A model generated the notes under the pieces. It worked only from the letters and a program-made list of their open reading frames with translations. It was not told where the DNA came from and did no database searches. Both the position numbers and the translations under genes were made by a program. A stretch of 64,000 nucleotides of DNA, from contig JAXGGA010000071.1 of the NCBI GenBank assembly GCA_038373865.1, positions 186,001 through 250,000 on the forward strand. The letters run 5' to 3'. The DNA comes from Uloborus plumipes. Its lineage: Eukaryota; Arthropoda; Arachnida; Araneae; Uloboridae. Below are positions 23,199-34,030 of this stretch, in pieces. Numbering within the stretch: position 1 is the first letter of the stretch; every line of letters begins with the position of its first letter.

Positions 23199-24402
23199 TT
23201 TCTCTTGATGGAAATAAGAATATTCTTGCTTTCAACTTAAACAACTAACTTAAATTACCTTCTAAATTATGAATTGATATGTAGTACTTATTATGCACCT
23301 CTCAGTCTTAGAAAAGCATTAAACAATCAGAGACAATCAGGTAGTGAATTATAAGATATAAACACATCACTGTTTAGATGAAGGTACTTTTGTACATTTT
23401 TCACAGAAGATGCAAAAAACTGTTCAATAAAATTGGCTTCAAATCCTTGCTGTTTACGAGAAAAAAAATAGCTTTGATGGTAAACTGCAATAAGATGAAA
23501 CACTAGAATTAAATTACTTCTAAAGGCTATAAAACTTATCTAACAGGGTAGAATAACTCCTCTTTTCGCTCCATTACTTTATTGCCCTCTCTTAAAAGTG
23601 ATCTTCGGATTCTGACTGGTAATTTCGCTCTATTCCTCCGTTAAAATGATTACTAATTCAGTTATTGAGTACTGGGCAAATTGAAAGAGAGCAGCTTAAT
23701 TATTTATTGCTTTATTTTTACGAAAAGTAGCCGTTAATGGCAGAAATAATTAACATTAGGTGATTGTTAAAAAGTGATGATTTCATTTAGTTCAGACAGT
23801 TGGGAAAAAATAATCAAATGAAGTCCAAATGATATTACGTTGACAACTTTTTACCCAGAATACTAATGATTTCTGTATTCTGGGATTCTGCTTTCAAAGA
23901 GTAAGATTAGTACAAAAGAGCTCGGATATTAAATAAAAACATTTTTCAACGCTATTGAAAATATTAAAACATACGAAGTTGAAGAAAAACATATCAAATT
24001 TTGTTTTCCTCCAATTAAATATTTATCTGTGTAAGTTTTTTTTTTGTTTTTTTTTTTTTTTTTGAACGACAAGTTTTCAATCTGTACGTGTAAAAAATTC
24101 ATGAACAGTAGACTCAAAAACCCGAACTGTTGGGGTGTGTGGACGAAACAAAAGAGACGCCAATTTTAAGCAGTAAGTTGCCTCCCTTAAGCCAGGGTTG
24201 AGGCTGAACTGCATACAATATAGCGATAGCCCGCTCTTGACATCCAAATACTGCAGGTTACTTTAGTCTCTGAATGTCATTGACCGGGTCATCGGTAAAT
24301 TGCTTGACATCATTTCTTTGGAAAACTTAGAGCACCCCATGGTACAAAATACATGCCATTTAGGCAATGTGGACTAGTGGCGTGTGCAACAGATTTTTAT
24401 TT

Positions 24403-24458
24403 AATAAAAAATATTTATTCTAGCTTAAATAATAAAAAATATTTATTCTAGCTTAAAT
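24403..24458. repeat. Perfect 28-bp direct duplication
   Basis: The unit beginning AATAAAAAATATTTATTCTA occurs twice back to back (24403-24430 and 24431-24458) with no mismatch. Confidence 0.85.
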
Positions 24459-26102
24459 GTTCAGATTCCAAATGCGACCCTGGTTTATAAGAGTCTGCTA
24501 CACATCCTTTTGAGAATATTAAAACTACTTTTTAAGGATCTTGGTGGAATGATAGGTAAGGCGTTGGATTGTGACTGGTTCTATGCCATGCGGTTGAAAA
24601 TGCTACGTGTACATTAATAGTAACTGGTGTAGGTAAACTTTGTCGTGGTCGCGAAGACATCCAAACTTATAACGAATCACTACGTCTTCTGGTACTAGAG
24701 CGAGGGTTGTCCGGCCTCTGTTCTCGGTTAAAAATCATCTGTTCTTTATGGAATCATCTGCCATTTGTTGTCGAAGCCGAACACTTGTCTGCCTTAAATT
24801 GTGTAATATTACAACTCGGGCTCGCAGAAAAACAGGGAAAGAAGTTAATTTTCTTCAAACAAGGTAGCTATTCTCAAAGGTACCTTGTACTGAAAAAACT
24901 CCTGAAATAAATTTTGTTTATCGCAATCCCACTTTATGATAATGATCTTTGTCTCGCACCCTAGCGATCCGGGCTTGAGCCTTGAATTGAGAAGAAGACA
25001 ATGATTTCCCCCAAAGTTGTGTGGGAATTCTGATACTGTAATTTTCGGAAATGCTTAATTTTGAGGTTTTTGAACAATAGAGCGTAAATAATAATGATAA
25101 TTTTTATCATCATAATAATAATGATAACTCACCTAAAGAGAAGGAATTCAAAAGTGTCTATATTGCGGGATAGTAGAGAATAACTAAGATCAGCTTTAAT
25201 TTGGTCATTCAAGTATGTAAAACAAAGAGTTAATAAATGAAGGAAGTGCTATATATTTTTGCTTTTTTTTTTCAAAGATAAGTACCAAAAGTTTTTGCAA
25301 TTTTTATAATTTCCCTCTGAGTGTAATATTTAAGTGACGTATTTTTAATGTTATAATTAAGCAATTCTTTAGCAAAAAAAAAAATCACTTCAAGAGCAAA
25401 AGCTTGTTGTAAAGTACTGCATTTTTGTAGACATGCATACAAATACATGCTTTAATAAAAAATGTTTCAGAGCTAGATATATTAAAACTCCTCTTTTAGA
25501 GGAATTCAAGCTCAAAATGGTCAAATCTTGTTTGAGATTTATGTGCTTAACGGCGGAAGTTAAGTAGCCATTTACGTAAAGATGTCCACTAAAAAGAAGA
25601 GATCTTGAATCTGTTTTTGTTTTTGACTACCCTACTTTACTCAATGTGTCGTTTTATTGGCTATTTTTAAAGTTGTCTGACGACATTTTTTGCACGATAA
25701 ACTTTTTGCTCGTCGCACAGCGAACTATCTTGAACAAAACATTAGGCTCCAAATGACTTCATTTGCAAGACATAAATTACTTGCATATACATTCTTTTTT
25801 TATTATTATTATTTTATTTACTTTTTTTCTTTTTTTTTTTTCTTTTTTTTTTTGTAAAAGAAAGTTTACCTACTTTAAACAATGCTGCTGCAAGGGAAGG
25901 TAATTTTTTTTCAGGAAATCATGATTTTGAGGAATTAAAATATTCTAAATTTCAGAAACAAGTAGCTGTACAAAACTAAATTTCCCTCAAGGAGAGCCAT
26001 TATATAGACTGAATATAAACTCATGGGTGATAAAACCACTGAAACTTTTAAGGGTAATCGAAAAAATCTCCACAAGCAAGCATGTGTAGGTACCGCAAGT
26101 AT

Positions 26103-26144
26103 GGTACCGTAGTATGATCGCAAGGTACCGTAGTATGATTGCAA
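26103..26144. repeat. 21-bp direct duplication
   Basis: GGTACCGTAGTATGAT followed by CGCAA or TGCAA, twice in tandem with one mismatch. Confidence 0.8.
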
Positions 26145-26580
26145 ACGCAATGTTGACGCACTATATGCGCACTAAACCAGAAATTGACGGTTGTGGAACA
26201 GTCACAACTTTACTACATTGGACTAATTTACACAGCATTTAAGTTTTTAAGAAAAGTTCAAACCAGCTGCTGACATCTGTGGCCAACAGCTATGTTACAT
26301 GCGTTTCAAAGACAACGCATCTTTTCTATGTTTTCTTTACAACAGATTGCTGAGTTGTCGATTACGAACCGTGGAATTCGAGCTACAAGCTGCAATTTTA
26401 AAAAACTGCATTATGTCTTTTCAACCCTTGATGTAACAAGGAAAGGAGTTATAAGTTTCACGCGTCTGTGTATCTATCAATCTGTGTATCTATCTGTGGC
26501 ACCGTACACCCGAAATGGTTGGACCTATTTTGATTTACAGAAAATAAACAACGTTACAATGCACAAATGAGCAGGGATAC

Positions 26581-26626
26581 TGCAGACACGTGTTTCGGCG
26601 TTACAAGGAACGCCTTTATCAATGCA
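26581..26626 (-). ncRNA. Hammerhead-like ribozyme motif in the minus-strand Penelope copy
   Basis: The minus-strand equivalent of 29728-29773, with the same helices and core. See that entry. Confidence 0.5.
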
Positions 26627-26920
26627 AAAAAGTTGTGAGCTTATGGATGCACAGACATCCGACAAAAGCAACGGAAACAGAAGCGAACAGCTTAAAAAGC
26701 AAACATAGCGGATTACATGAACACCAATAAAAAATTCGAAGCCAAAAAAGATCCAATGGGAAAATAAAGAATGAACCGAAGCTTTCTACCAGGTACGAAA
26801 TGGAAAGAAAGAATTCGATTGGCGACACGATAAGCCAAAAGGCTAACATAATAAAAAAAACACCAGGTTAAACTGTTAACCGCAAGAACAAAAAAGGAGC
26901 AGAATGAAAGAAAGCGAATC

Positions 26921-26951
<31 letters not shown>

Positions 26952-27016
26952 GACAAGTAGAAAATGGAAAATGCTAGCAAAATCAGAGGAATAAATTAGA
27001 AAGGGAAAAGGCAAAA

Positions 27017-28030
27017 TTATACAAAAGGACGCCAAACAGCAGAAAAATAAGGAATAGCATTGAGATCGTTAACTAAGTCAGAACTGTTTTTCAAAATATG
27101 GAAGGATTCCCAGAAATCAAGATCTGATGGGCTGGGGCATTTTTGGACAATTTGAAAAGAATTAAAATCGAAAGAATGATTCTTTTCCCAACAATGTTGC
27201 GCAATACTAGACTTATTCAATTGTTGCTTTTTCACATAATTCTGATGTTCCTTTAAGCGGAATTTCAAAGCACGTCGCGTTTGTCCGATATACGAGAGAT
27301 TGCAATTGCAATTAATTTTATAAATACCACAACTGTTAAGAGGATGAATGGGATCTTTAAGGGAAGAGAAACATAGTTTATTCGTAGGGGAGAATACCAC
27401 CTGGAAATTGAAACGTTTGAGAATCTTAGCAACCTGATAACTCACAGAGGGAAAGAATGGCAAAACAACCAAATTCTTTCTAATGAAAGTTCTCTTAACA
27501 ACAGTTGTTTCGGATTTGTTAGAAAGTTTTTTAAAAATGGAATCAATCAAAGTATGAGGATAGTTTCTATCAAGAGCCACAGCTTTAAGATAGTTGAGTT
27601 CTGCTTTAAGAAGTTCCGGTGAAGAACAAAGATTAATAGCACGCTGAACAAAAGAATTAAATGCAGCATATTTTTGACTAGGAGGGTGAGATGAAAGTCG
27701 ATGAGGAGGTAACGAGACAGCAAAAGGTTTGCGATAAACAGTAGTTTCAAAGCAGAATTCTGTACGAGAAACTAAAACATCAAGAAAGGGAATGCAATTA
27801 TCCTGTTCTTTCTCACAAGAGAATTGAATATGAGGATCTATAGCATTTAAAACGGATAAAACATCGTCATTATGGAACTGGTTATGGTTCATTAGAACAA
27901 AACAATCGTCAACATATCTAACGTAAAATTGAAACTGTAATTTTTGGAACAACTCAACCTCAAAATAATGCATATAAATATCACTAAGAATGGGGCTTAG
28001 TGGGTTACCCATAGCCAAACCATCTGTCAT
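27017..28030 (-). CDS. Penelope-like RT/GIY-YIG protein, 5'-truncated (minus copy)
   Basis: 337 residues from an internal Met. The element's real start is lost by truncation at about 28112. It contains the RT YVDD catalytic motif near residues 39-42 and the C-terminal GIY-YIG endonuclease (GIY near 235, YIG near 247, then R and E residues of the family pattern). It is identical to the plus-strand copy over the shared length except Cys for Gly at residue 93. Without the N-terminal RT motifs the protein is not expected to work. Confidence 0.88.
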   Translation of the reverse strand: MTDGLAMGNPLSPILSDIYMHYFEVELFQKLQFQFYVRYVDDCFVLMNHNQFHNDDVLSVLNAIDPHIQFSCEKEQDNCIPFLDVLVSRTEFCFETTVYRKPFAVSLPPHRLSSHPPSQKYAAFNSFVQRAINLCSSPELLKAELNYLKAVALDRNYPHTLIDSIFKKLSNKSETTVVKRTFIRKNLVVLPFFPSVSYQVAKILKRFNFQVVFSPTNKLCFSSLKDPIHPLNSCGIYKINCNCNLSYIGQTRRALKFRLKEHQNYVKKQQLNKSSIAQHCWEKNHSFDFNSFQIVQKCPSPSDLDFWESFHILKNSSDLVNDLNAIPYFSAVWRPFV

Positions 28031-28123
28031 AGTGTAAAATTGTCCATTAAAAGCAAAAGAACATTGTTCAAGGCATGTACGGGTAAGGAAAATTAATTCC
28101 TCAATTTCCTTAAGGATTCTTTT

Positions 28124-29317
28124 ATGGCTTCTTTTGATGTTAAATCATTATTTACTAACGTTCCTATCGAGGGTGCATTGTTATGCCTTCAAAGGAGACT
28201 TTCAGAATTTCATTTTGCCTCTAAGGAAATTGAGGAATTAATTTTCCTTACCCGTACATGCCTTGAACAATGTTCTTTTGCTTTTAATGGACAATTTTAC
28301 ACTATGACAGATGGTTTGGCTATGGGTAACCCACTAAGCCCCATTCTTAGTGATATTTATATGCATTATTTTGAGGTTGAGTTGTTCCAAAAATTACAGT
28401 TTCAATTTTACGTTAGATATGTTGACGATTGTTTTGTTCTAATGAACCATAACCAGTTCCATAATGACGATGTTTTATCCGTTTTAAATGCTATAGATCC
28501 TCATATTCAATTCTCTTGTGAGAAAGAACAGGATAATTGCATTCCCTTTCTTGATGTTTTAGTTTCTCGTACAGAATTCGGCTTTGAAACTACTGTTTAT
28601 CGCAAACCTTTTGCTGTCTCGTTACCTCCTCATCGACTTTCATCTCACCCTCCTAGTCAAAAATATGCTGCATTTAATTCTTTTGTTCAGCGTGCTATTA
28701 ATCTTTGTTCTTCACCGGAACTTCTTAAAGCAGAACTCAACTATCTTAAAGCTGTGGCTCTTGATAGAAACTATCCTCATACTTTGATTGATTCCATTTT
28801 TAAAAAACTTTCTAACAAATCCGAAACAACTGTTGTTAAGAGAACTTTCATTAGAAAGAATTTGGTTGTTTTGCCATTCTTTCCCTCTGTGAGTTATCAG
28901 GTTGCTAAGATTCTCAAACGTTTCAATTTCCAGGTGGTATTCTCCCCTACGAATAAACTATGTTTCTCTTCCCTTAAAGATCCCATTCATCCTCTTAACA
29001 GTTGTGGTATTTATAAAATTAATTGCAATTGCAATCTCTCGTATATCGGACAAACGCGACGTGCTTTGAAATTCCGCTTAAAGGAACATCAGAATTATGT
29101 GAAAAAGCAACAATTGAATAAGTCTAGTATTGCGCAACATTGTTGGGAAAAGAATCATTCTTTCGATTTTAATTCTTTTCAAATTGTCCAAAAATGCCCC
29201 AGCCCATCAGATCTTGATTTCTGGGAATCCTTCCATATTTTGAAAAACAGTTCTGACTTAGTTAACGATCTCAATGCTATTCCTTATTTTTCTGCTGTTT
29301 GGCGTCCTTTTGTATAA
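28124..29317 (+). CDS. Penelope-like RT/GIY-YIG protein, 5'-truncated (plus copy)
   Basis: 397 residues from the first Met. The frame is open upstream to the junction, so this Met is inside the RT domain (motif A FDVKSLFTNVP at residues 4-14) and is not the true start. RT motif C YVDD lies at 99-102. A linker with conserved Cys precedes GIY-YIG (GIY 295-297, YIG 307-309, followed by R and a KEHQ helix). Canonical Penelope-like elements place the endonuclease after the RT, as here. The protein would cut target DNA and prime reverse transcription there. N-terminal RT motifs are missing, so this copy is defective although its frame is clean. Confidence 0.9.
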   Translation: MASFDVKSLFTNVPIEGALLCLQRRLSEFHFASKEIEELIFLTRTCLEQCSFAFNGQFYTMTDGLAMGNPLSPILSDIYMHYFEVELFQKLQFQFYVRYVDDCFVLMNHNQFHNDDVLSVLNAIDPHIQFSCEKEQDNCIPFLDVLVSRTEFGFETTVYRKPFAVSLPPHRLSSHPPSQKYAAFNSFVQRAINLCSSPELLKAELNYLKAVALDRNYPHTLIDSIFKKLSNKSETTVVKRTFIRKNLVVLPFFPSVSYQVAKILKRFNFQVVFSPTNKLCFSSLKDPIHPLNSCGIYKINCNCNLSYIGQTRRALKFRLKEHQNYVKKQQLNKSSIAQHCWEKNHSFDFNSFQIVQKCPSPSDLDFWESFHILKNSSDLVNDLNAIPYFSAVWRPFV

Positions 29318-29380
29318 TTTTGCCTTTTCCCTTTCTAATTTATTCCTCTGATTTTGCTAGCATTTTCCATTTTCTACTTG

Positions 29381-29382
<2 letters not shown>

Positions 29383-29431
<49 letters not shown>
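29383..29431. repeat. 49-base T run in the Penelope 3' region
   Basis: The equivalent tract in the minus copy is 28 bases (26924-26951). The surrounding sequence is otherwise nearly identical. Confidence 0.9.
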
Positions 29432-29434
<3 letters not shown>

Positions 29435-29727
29435 GATTCGCTTTCTTTCATTCTGCTCCTTTTTTGTTCTTGCGGTAAACAGTTTAACCTGGTGTTTTTT
29501 TATTATGTTAGCCTTTTGGCTTATCGTGTCGCCAATCGAATTCTTTCTTTCCATTTCGTACCTGGTAGAAAGCTTCGGTTCATTCTTTATTTTCCCATTG
29601 GATCTTTTTTGGCTTCGAATTTTTTATTGGTGTTCATGTAATCCGCTATGTTTGCTTTTTAAGCTGTTCGCTTCTGTTTCCGTTGCTTTTGTCGGATGTC
29701 TGTGCATCCATAAGCTCACAACTTTTT

Positions 29728-29773
29728 TGCATTGATAAAGGCGTTCCTTGTAACGCCGAAACACGTGTCTGCA
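29728..29773 (+). ncRNA. Hammerhead-like ribozyme motif in the plus-strand Penelope copy
   Basis: Read in order: TGCA (stem I), TTGATAA (core; consensus CTGATGA), stem II GGCGTT with loop CCTTGT and AACGCC, GAAAC, a self-complementary ACACGTGT (stem III), C, and TGCA (stem I). The C3/G8 core pair of the consensus appears as T/A, and one extra A precedes stem II. Penelope-like elements are known to carry minimal hammerheads with very short stem III, often thought to act as dimers. Activity of this variant is untested. Confidence 0.55.
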
Positions 29774-30598
29774 GTATCCCTGCTCATTTGTGCATTGTAA
29801 CGTTGTTTATTTTCTGTACATCTTTAGCACAAAGGTATTTGTAACTCTATTTTGATTTTTTTTTTTTTTTTTGAAAGGTGAAGTGATCTAGATTGTTCTT
29901 AGCTAGTCCGCGTCTTCAGATGGCATTAATTAATAAAGATATAAATTTAAAACCTTTAAAATGTTTTTCACGATTTTTGAAGTGAAAATATATTGGGAAA
30001 TTTAAAACAATAGTACGAAAGGAAAGAAAAAAAAATTCTGCGTCTGATAAGATGTTTCTGCGTCTGATAATTTCCATGTAAGATAGAACTTGGATTATAA
30101 CAATTTTTAGCAAATGCGGCTACGGCTTAAATCTACAGAATTGGAAACCGATGTCATCGTTGGCAGACGAGGAAAGAAAGCTCAATGATTTAAAATATTC
30201 TTTGACAATTAAAATGCTTGTAATTGATATTAGTATAAGACTTTTCAATTTTCCTTCATTTTTATGCTTTTGCGACTAGCAAAGTTTTAATTAGTAAGGA
30301 TTATCTTTCCTTTTCCATATTCACCATATCCTCTCGAAAACAATTACATATATTTAGATTTAAAATGCTTTCTGACCAGAGATGTTCGTTTTAATATGAG
30401 ATTGGCAATCAGGGTCAGGGATTACATAAGCTTTTAATTTAATCTTAGTACTTTTTTAAAAACTAAAATATTGCGTTTTCTATAATAAATTTGTGTACCT
30501 GTGTCATACTCGTTAGTTTCTGGCTTTGTGTGCTATGCAAATATCCCATCAGCATCGCATTTGCGATCACATGCTCCTATATATTCTTACTTGTTTAG

Positions 30599-30928
30599 AT
30601 GTTTTCTTTTGCCCTTAAAGTATTTCTCAAGAGCTCAGATTTACCATGTATAAACGAAGATATGCAAATACTTTTAAAAATTGACTGTCTTTACGCCGAC
30701 TCCGTTCGTAATTATTTATCATATGGTCCCATTCAAAATACATGCGTGATTGAATCATTACTGGAAACTGATCTAAAGCGTGCCTTTTATATGACAAAAG
30801 TTACAGAACAACAATTTTTAATTGGATCTACAAATTTGGAAATAATATCGATCTTTCAGAATGTCCTGAGATCTTTGGCTATAAAGTATAGCAACTCAAA
30901 TGCTGGAAATTATTTGTATTTAGTCTGA
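30599..30928 (+). other. 109-codon open frame of unknown meaning
   Basis: An ATG directly follows an acceptor-like CTTGTTTAG. The frame has balanced composition with no low-complexity bias, which is unusual in this region. I recognise no domain, signal peptide or membrane segment. It could be an exon, a fragment of a mobile-element protein, or chance. Confidence 0.2.
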
Positions 30929-30929
30929 A

Positions 30930-32250
30930 GCAATAGCATTGAAGAACAAAAACTAATCAGCGAGAAATGGCTTTAAAAAACTAAAAATACCTGCAAAATA
31001 TTTTCTTAATTTTAAGCCCAGTGGTAATTTCAGGAATTATGTGATAAGGTTTGAGTTTCTACAGACGGCGCTAATGTAAACCATTTTTGATGCTTTTCGG
31101 GAAAAAAAATCAGTGCAGAAACTCTCTTTTTTTTTCTTTTAAATTCATATTTTTATCAAAAAAAATTTTCGGCGTAGTTTTCCGATGCAAGTGCACTAGC
31201 AGTTCACAAGAATTATTAGATTTTTTGAATTTATTTTGTTATTTTACTTTTATACTTTTCAAGTTGCTTAGAATTTGACGAAACGATTTTTTATTTAAAA
31301 AATGAAAGGTCAAAATAAAATGTAAGACAAAGATCTTTCGAGCAGAAAACTGTTTTGTTTGAGTTCGACTATGCCCTCAACACTAAATAAAACAAGGTAA
31401 ACAGAGAGACCCGACAGATACACCAGGAGCGCAACTGGTTTTAACTTCTGAGGGAGGGGAAAACATAATCCATACACAAATTCATAAACTAGCATATCAG
31501 AACTGGCAATATGTGTTAATATTAAAACAACTTACCCCCCCCCCCCCCCCTTCGCCACTGTGACACAGATTTTTTCATCTCACAGCTTTAGTCACAAATT
31601 TCTCATCTTAAAATACGTTTTTGATTCAATTAATTTTACTTTATGTCTTATCGTTGATTTTAGATATTTTGCACGGAAACTTTTTTTTTGATTTTTGTCT
31701 ATTTGTCTTTCATCCATCAATTTATTTATGAGTTTTATTCAATTACTTTTTCATCTGTCTTTTAAAAAGTTGCAAAAGCCTAACAATAGATATTTTTCAC
31801 AGTTAAAAATAAAACAAAAATACAGTGGCTGAGGTACTTCCAACTTTGAACTTGAACAAGCTCACTTATGCTTGGGTTGAAAGATGAAACATTCTTAGCT
31901 TGGTACAACGCTAGTACTCGTTACCGTAACGCAAATTAACTTTCCTCCCCTATGTTTCGATAAGTTAAGTATCTCAATCTTTCGGATAGGAGTCGCACTA
32001 TATTGCAGAAAATAGACTTTAAAACGGCCTCCAGAAATGATTTATATAAGTATCGTAAAAATAACATAAACTAAAATTATACATTTAAAGAAAGTTTTAC
32101 ATCGAATATTGCTCTTACTACACTACTCGTGGAATTTTAACGCTCAAATAGTGTTTCAATATGATTGGGACCGAAATATATATTTAAATTAAATAAATAT
32201 ATCTGTGTTGAAAATTGAATTAATTTTTTCAACGTTTTATCTCAAAAAAA
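30930..32250. other. No gene seen
   Basis: AT-rich, with a 16-base C run at 31535-31550. No coding or repeat content recognised. Confidence 0.4.
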
Positions 32251-32254
32251 GGGA

Positions 32255-32360
32255 AATTACTGCAAACAAGTTTTTAGGGGTTGCAAGGAACCCCCTTTTT
32301 AATGCAACGAAGTGTTAGCTAAAGTCATCCGAGATAAACAACACACAGTAAAACAAAAAC
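32255..32360 (-). repeat. Old Penelope 3'-end relic with hammerhead-like remnant
   Basis: On the minus strand, 32306-32261 aligns with the ribozyme-like region of the Penelope copies (TGCATT ... GGTTCCTTGCAACC ... TTGTTTGCAG). The following bases match the same 3' flank loosely (GTTAGCT, CATCCGA). Core bases are decayed (GAAAC reads TAAAA), so it is inactive, yet stem II is still paired. Confidence 0.5.
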
Positions 32361-32439
32361 CAGTTTAAATAATAAAAATCGGAAATCAAGGTGGTTGTTT
32401 TTTTTAATCTTTGATTTAACTATTTAAACTGTCGTGCTG

Positions 32440-32945
32440 CTTCTTTCGGTATCCAAATGCTTTGAATTTCCACTTACAAATCCGGACTCAGTTACGACAA
32501 AGTAGTCTTTCTAGCTATACATAGGGGGGGGGGCGGTAATGTCGAGAAACCTGATTAAAAAACATTATGTTAAAAACATGTTTCTTATTTGCCTAATTAA
32601 TTTCTGAGCTTTGTACACAGAGGTTTATCTGAGTAAAAAGTATTAAAAAATTTAATTTCAACTCCAAAAAACTGATCACGGTTAAAATTAAGTAGTCTTT
32701 CTCGCCAAACATTAGGAAAAAACCAAAAGGGCAAGAAATCGGAAAGTGTCAAAAACCTTATTTTAGAAATTATGCAATTAATTTCTGCTTACTGCACATG
32801 GAAATCTATCCGAATCAAAGTTATCCAAATGCTTTTAATTCCTACTCCAAAAATCGGACTCGGTGAAAACTAAGCAACCTTTCTAGCCATTCAACAGAAG
32901 AGAAACAAAATGACGAGCAATCTGCAGAAAATGTTGCTTAATGAT
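32440..32945. repeat. Three divergent tandem units of about 180 bp
   Basis: Units start near 32440, 32625 and 32800. Each contains, in order, a TCCAAATGCTTT-like word, AAAAATCGGACTCGGT-like text, GTAGTCTTTCTAGCCA, and (in the first two units) GCAATTAATTTCTG-like text. Identity is low to moderate. A 10-base G run sits in unit 1 (32524-32533). Confidence 0.6.
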
Positions 32946-33792
32946 AGACAGTTCACTTTTTGAGGCCAAAAGGTTACTTTACTTTCACCTTAGCACTCGT
33001 GAACTTGGAAATACCCCATCTTTTTATTATGCCTCAAGGTCAAACACCGAGTCCAGACATCAACGTGCAAGGTTCTGCGATTAAAGAGTAAACCGGAAGG
33101 ACGAAACTAGTCGCCGAGATTACATCTTTTTCCAGAAAAGAATAACAATAACTACGAGCAGGTTTACTTTTGCAGATTGAATTGTCAAATTTTACTTTTA
33201 AACGTAGCGTAGATCTTTGCGGACGAAACTACAATAATTTGACGAAATAAACGTCAAGAGCTTTGTACAATTTCATTGGTAGATGAGGGAGTGACGTAGC
33301 ATTGTTGAGATGCGTTTGGTACTGTAATTTTCAGTAGTATATTTCGTGAAAGCTGTACTGCTGAACGGCAGCATTGTCTTTGAGATTTTAAAAATGCTCC
33401 AGGTTGAAATGGTCAAGGCTCAATGAACTGCTGTTTGCAGTAAACTGTGATACTTCAAGGTATTGTTTTTTCCTTTAAGCTTTGGAATGAGGAATTTAAA
33501 TTTGTTAATAGAGATATATTTTTAAGATTATTACATATTTGTGTATTTTTTCACAGTTACTCATTGTTGGGCAAAAGTTTGTACAGTTGTTAAAACTTGG
33601 CACAAAAAATTAAAAAACCAGATGTAATGTGTATAAATATATCGGCAACTCGGTCTTTAATGGATTTGCTTGGCAGGCTTTTTAAGCTAAATATTAAATT
33701 GTTTTCCAAGATGTCTAATTTTCAATTTTTTTATGAGTATTCATATCTATGTCATTCATATACATCTTAGAAAATCAAGTTCTTACGCAATA
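32946..33792. other. No gene seen
   Basis: AT-rich sequence without a coding frame or a repeat that I can name. Confidence 0.4.
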
Positions 33793-34030
33793 TTGCCATG
33801 GGAAGGTAAAGGGCAGCATCTGCAGGTATGATTTCCTGAGATAATTGAAGAAACGAGTTTTCGGTCCCATACTAACAACAGGGAAATGTTAGAATTTATC
33901 GTTCTTTCGTGCTTTAATTTCAGCGGAAAATAAAGAGTAGTTGGAAGTACATCAGTAAGTACAATAGATGGGAAAAAAAATTTTAAAACTATCAAATTTA
34001 CAGATACTGCCGTTTACCTTCCCTCGACAG
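33793..34030. mobile_element. CTGCCGTG-family MITE, copy 4 (238 bp)
   Basis: Left end TTGCCATGGGAAGGTAAAG, right end TTTACCTTCCCTCGACAG, a diverged form of the family TIR. Shares GAAGAAACG, CATACTAACAA and TTTCAGCGGAAA words with other copies. Confidence 0.72.

Larger units (their letters stand above)
23199..26435. other. Gene-free AT-rich stretch
   Basis: No supported gene. Around 24533-24610 a tRNA-like stretch (TAAGGCGTTGGATTGTGACTG followed by GGTTCTATGCC, one mismatch from a B box) may be an old SINE head. Two small direct duplications are listed separately. Long T/A tracts occur near 24040-24062 and 25795-25860. Confidence 0.4.
26537..29846. mobile_element. Penelope-like element: two head-to-head 5'-truncated copies
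   Basis: A minus-strand copy (26537-28112) and a plus-strand copy (about 28113-29846) meet at their truncated 5' ends with microhomology at the junction. They encode the same RT plus GIY-YIG protein and share the same 3' region and ribozyme-like motif. The plus copy reaches about 109 bp further 5' and 28 bp further 3'. The pair is flanked by a 12-bp duplication CTATTTTGATTT (26525-26536 and 29847-29858), so it appears to have entered as one unit. Coding regions differ by one residue, while the internal A/T tract differs (28 A versus 49 T). Inverted 5' partial copies are known for Penelope-like elements. Confidence 0.92.
26436..30440 (+). repeat. Interspersed repeat family R, copy 1, split by the Penelope insertion
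   Basis: 26436-26536 and 29847-30440 are the two halves of a roughly 690-bp repeat. Full or partial copies occur at 38467-39110 and 55104-55540. Shared order: GGAAAGGAGTTATAAGTTT, a GTGTATCTATCTGTGGCAC run, CGATTTTGATT-like text, then GTTCTTAGCTAG, TTTTTCACGATTTTTGAAG and GCAAATGCGGCTA. Class unknown; no coding capacity seen. Confidence 0.75.

Noticed and set aside
26619..26849. 76-codon frame, and its mirror at 29505-29735
   Set aside because: Both lie in the Penelope 3' region after the RT stop and are identical only because the arms are copies.
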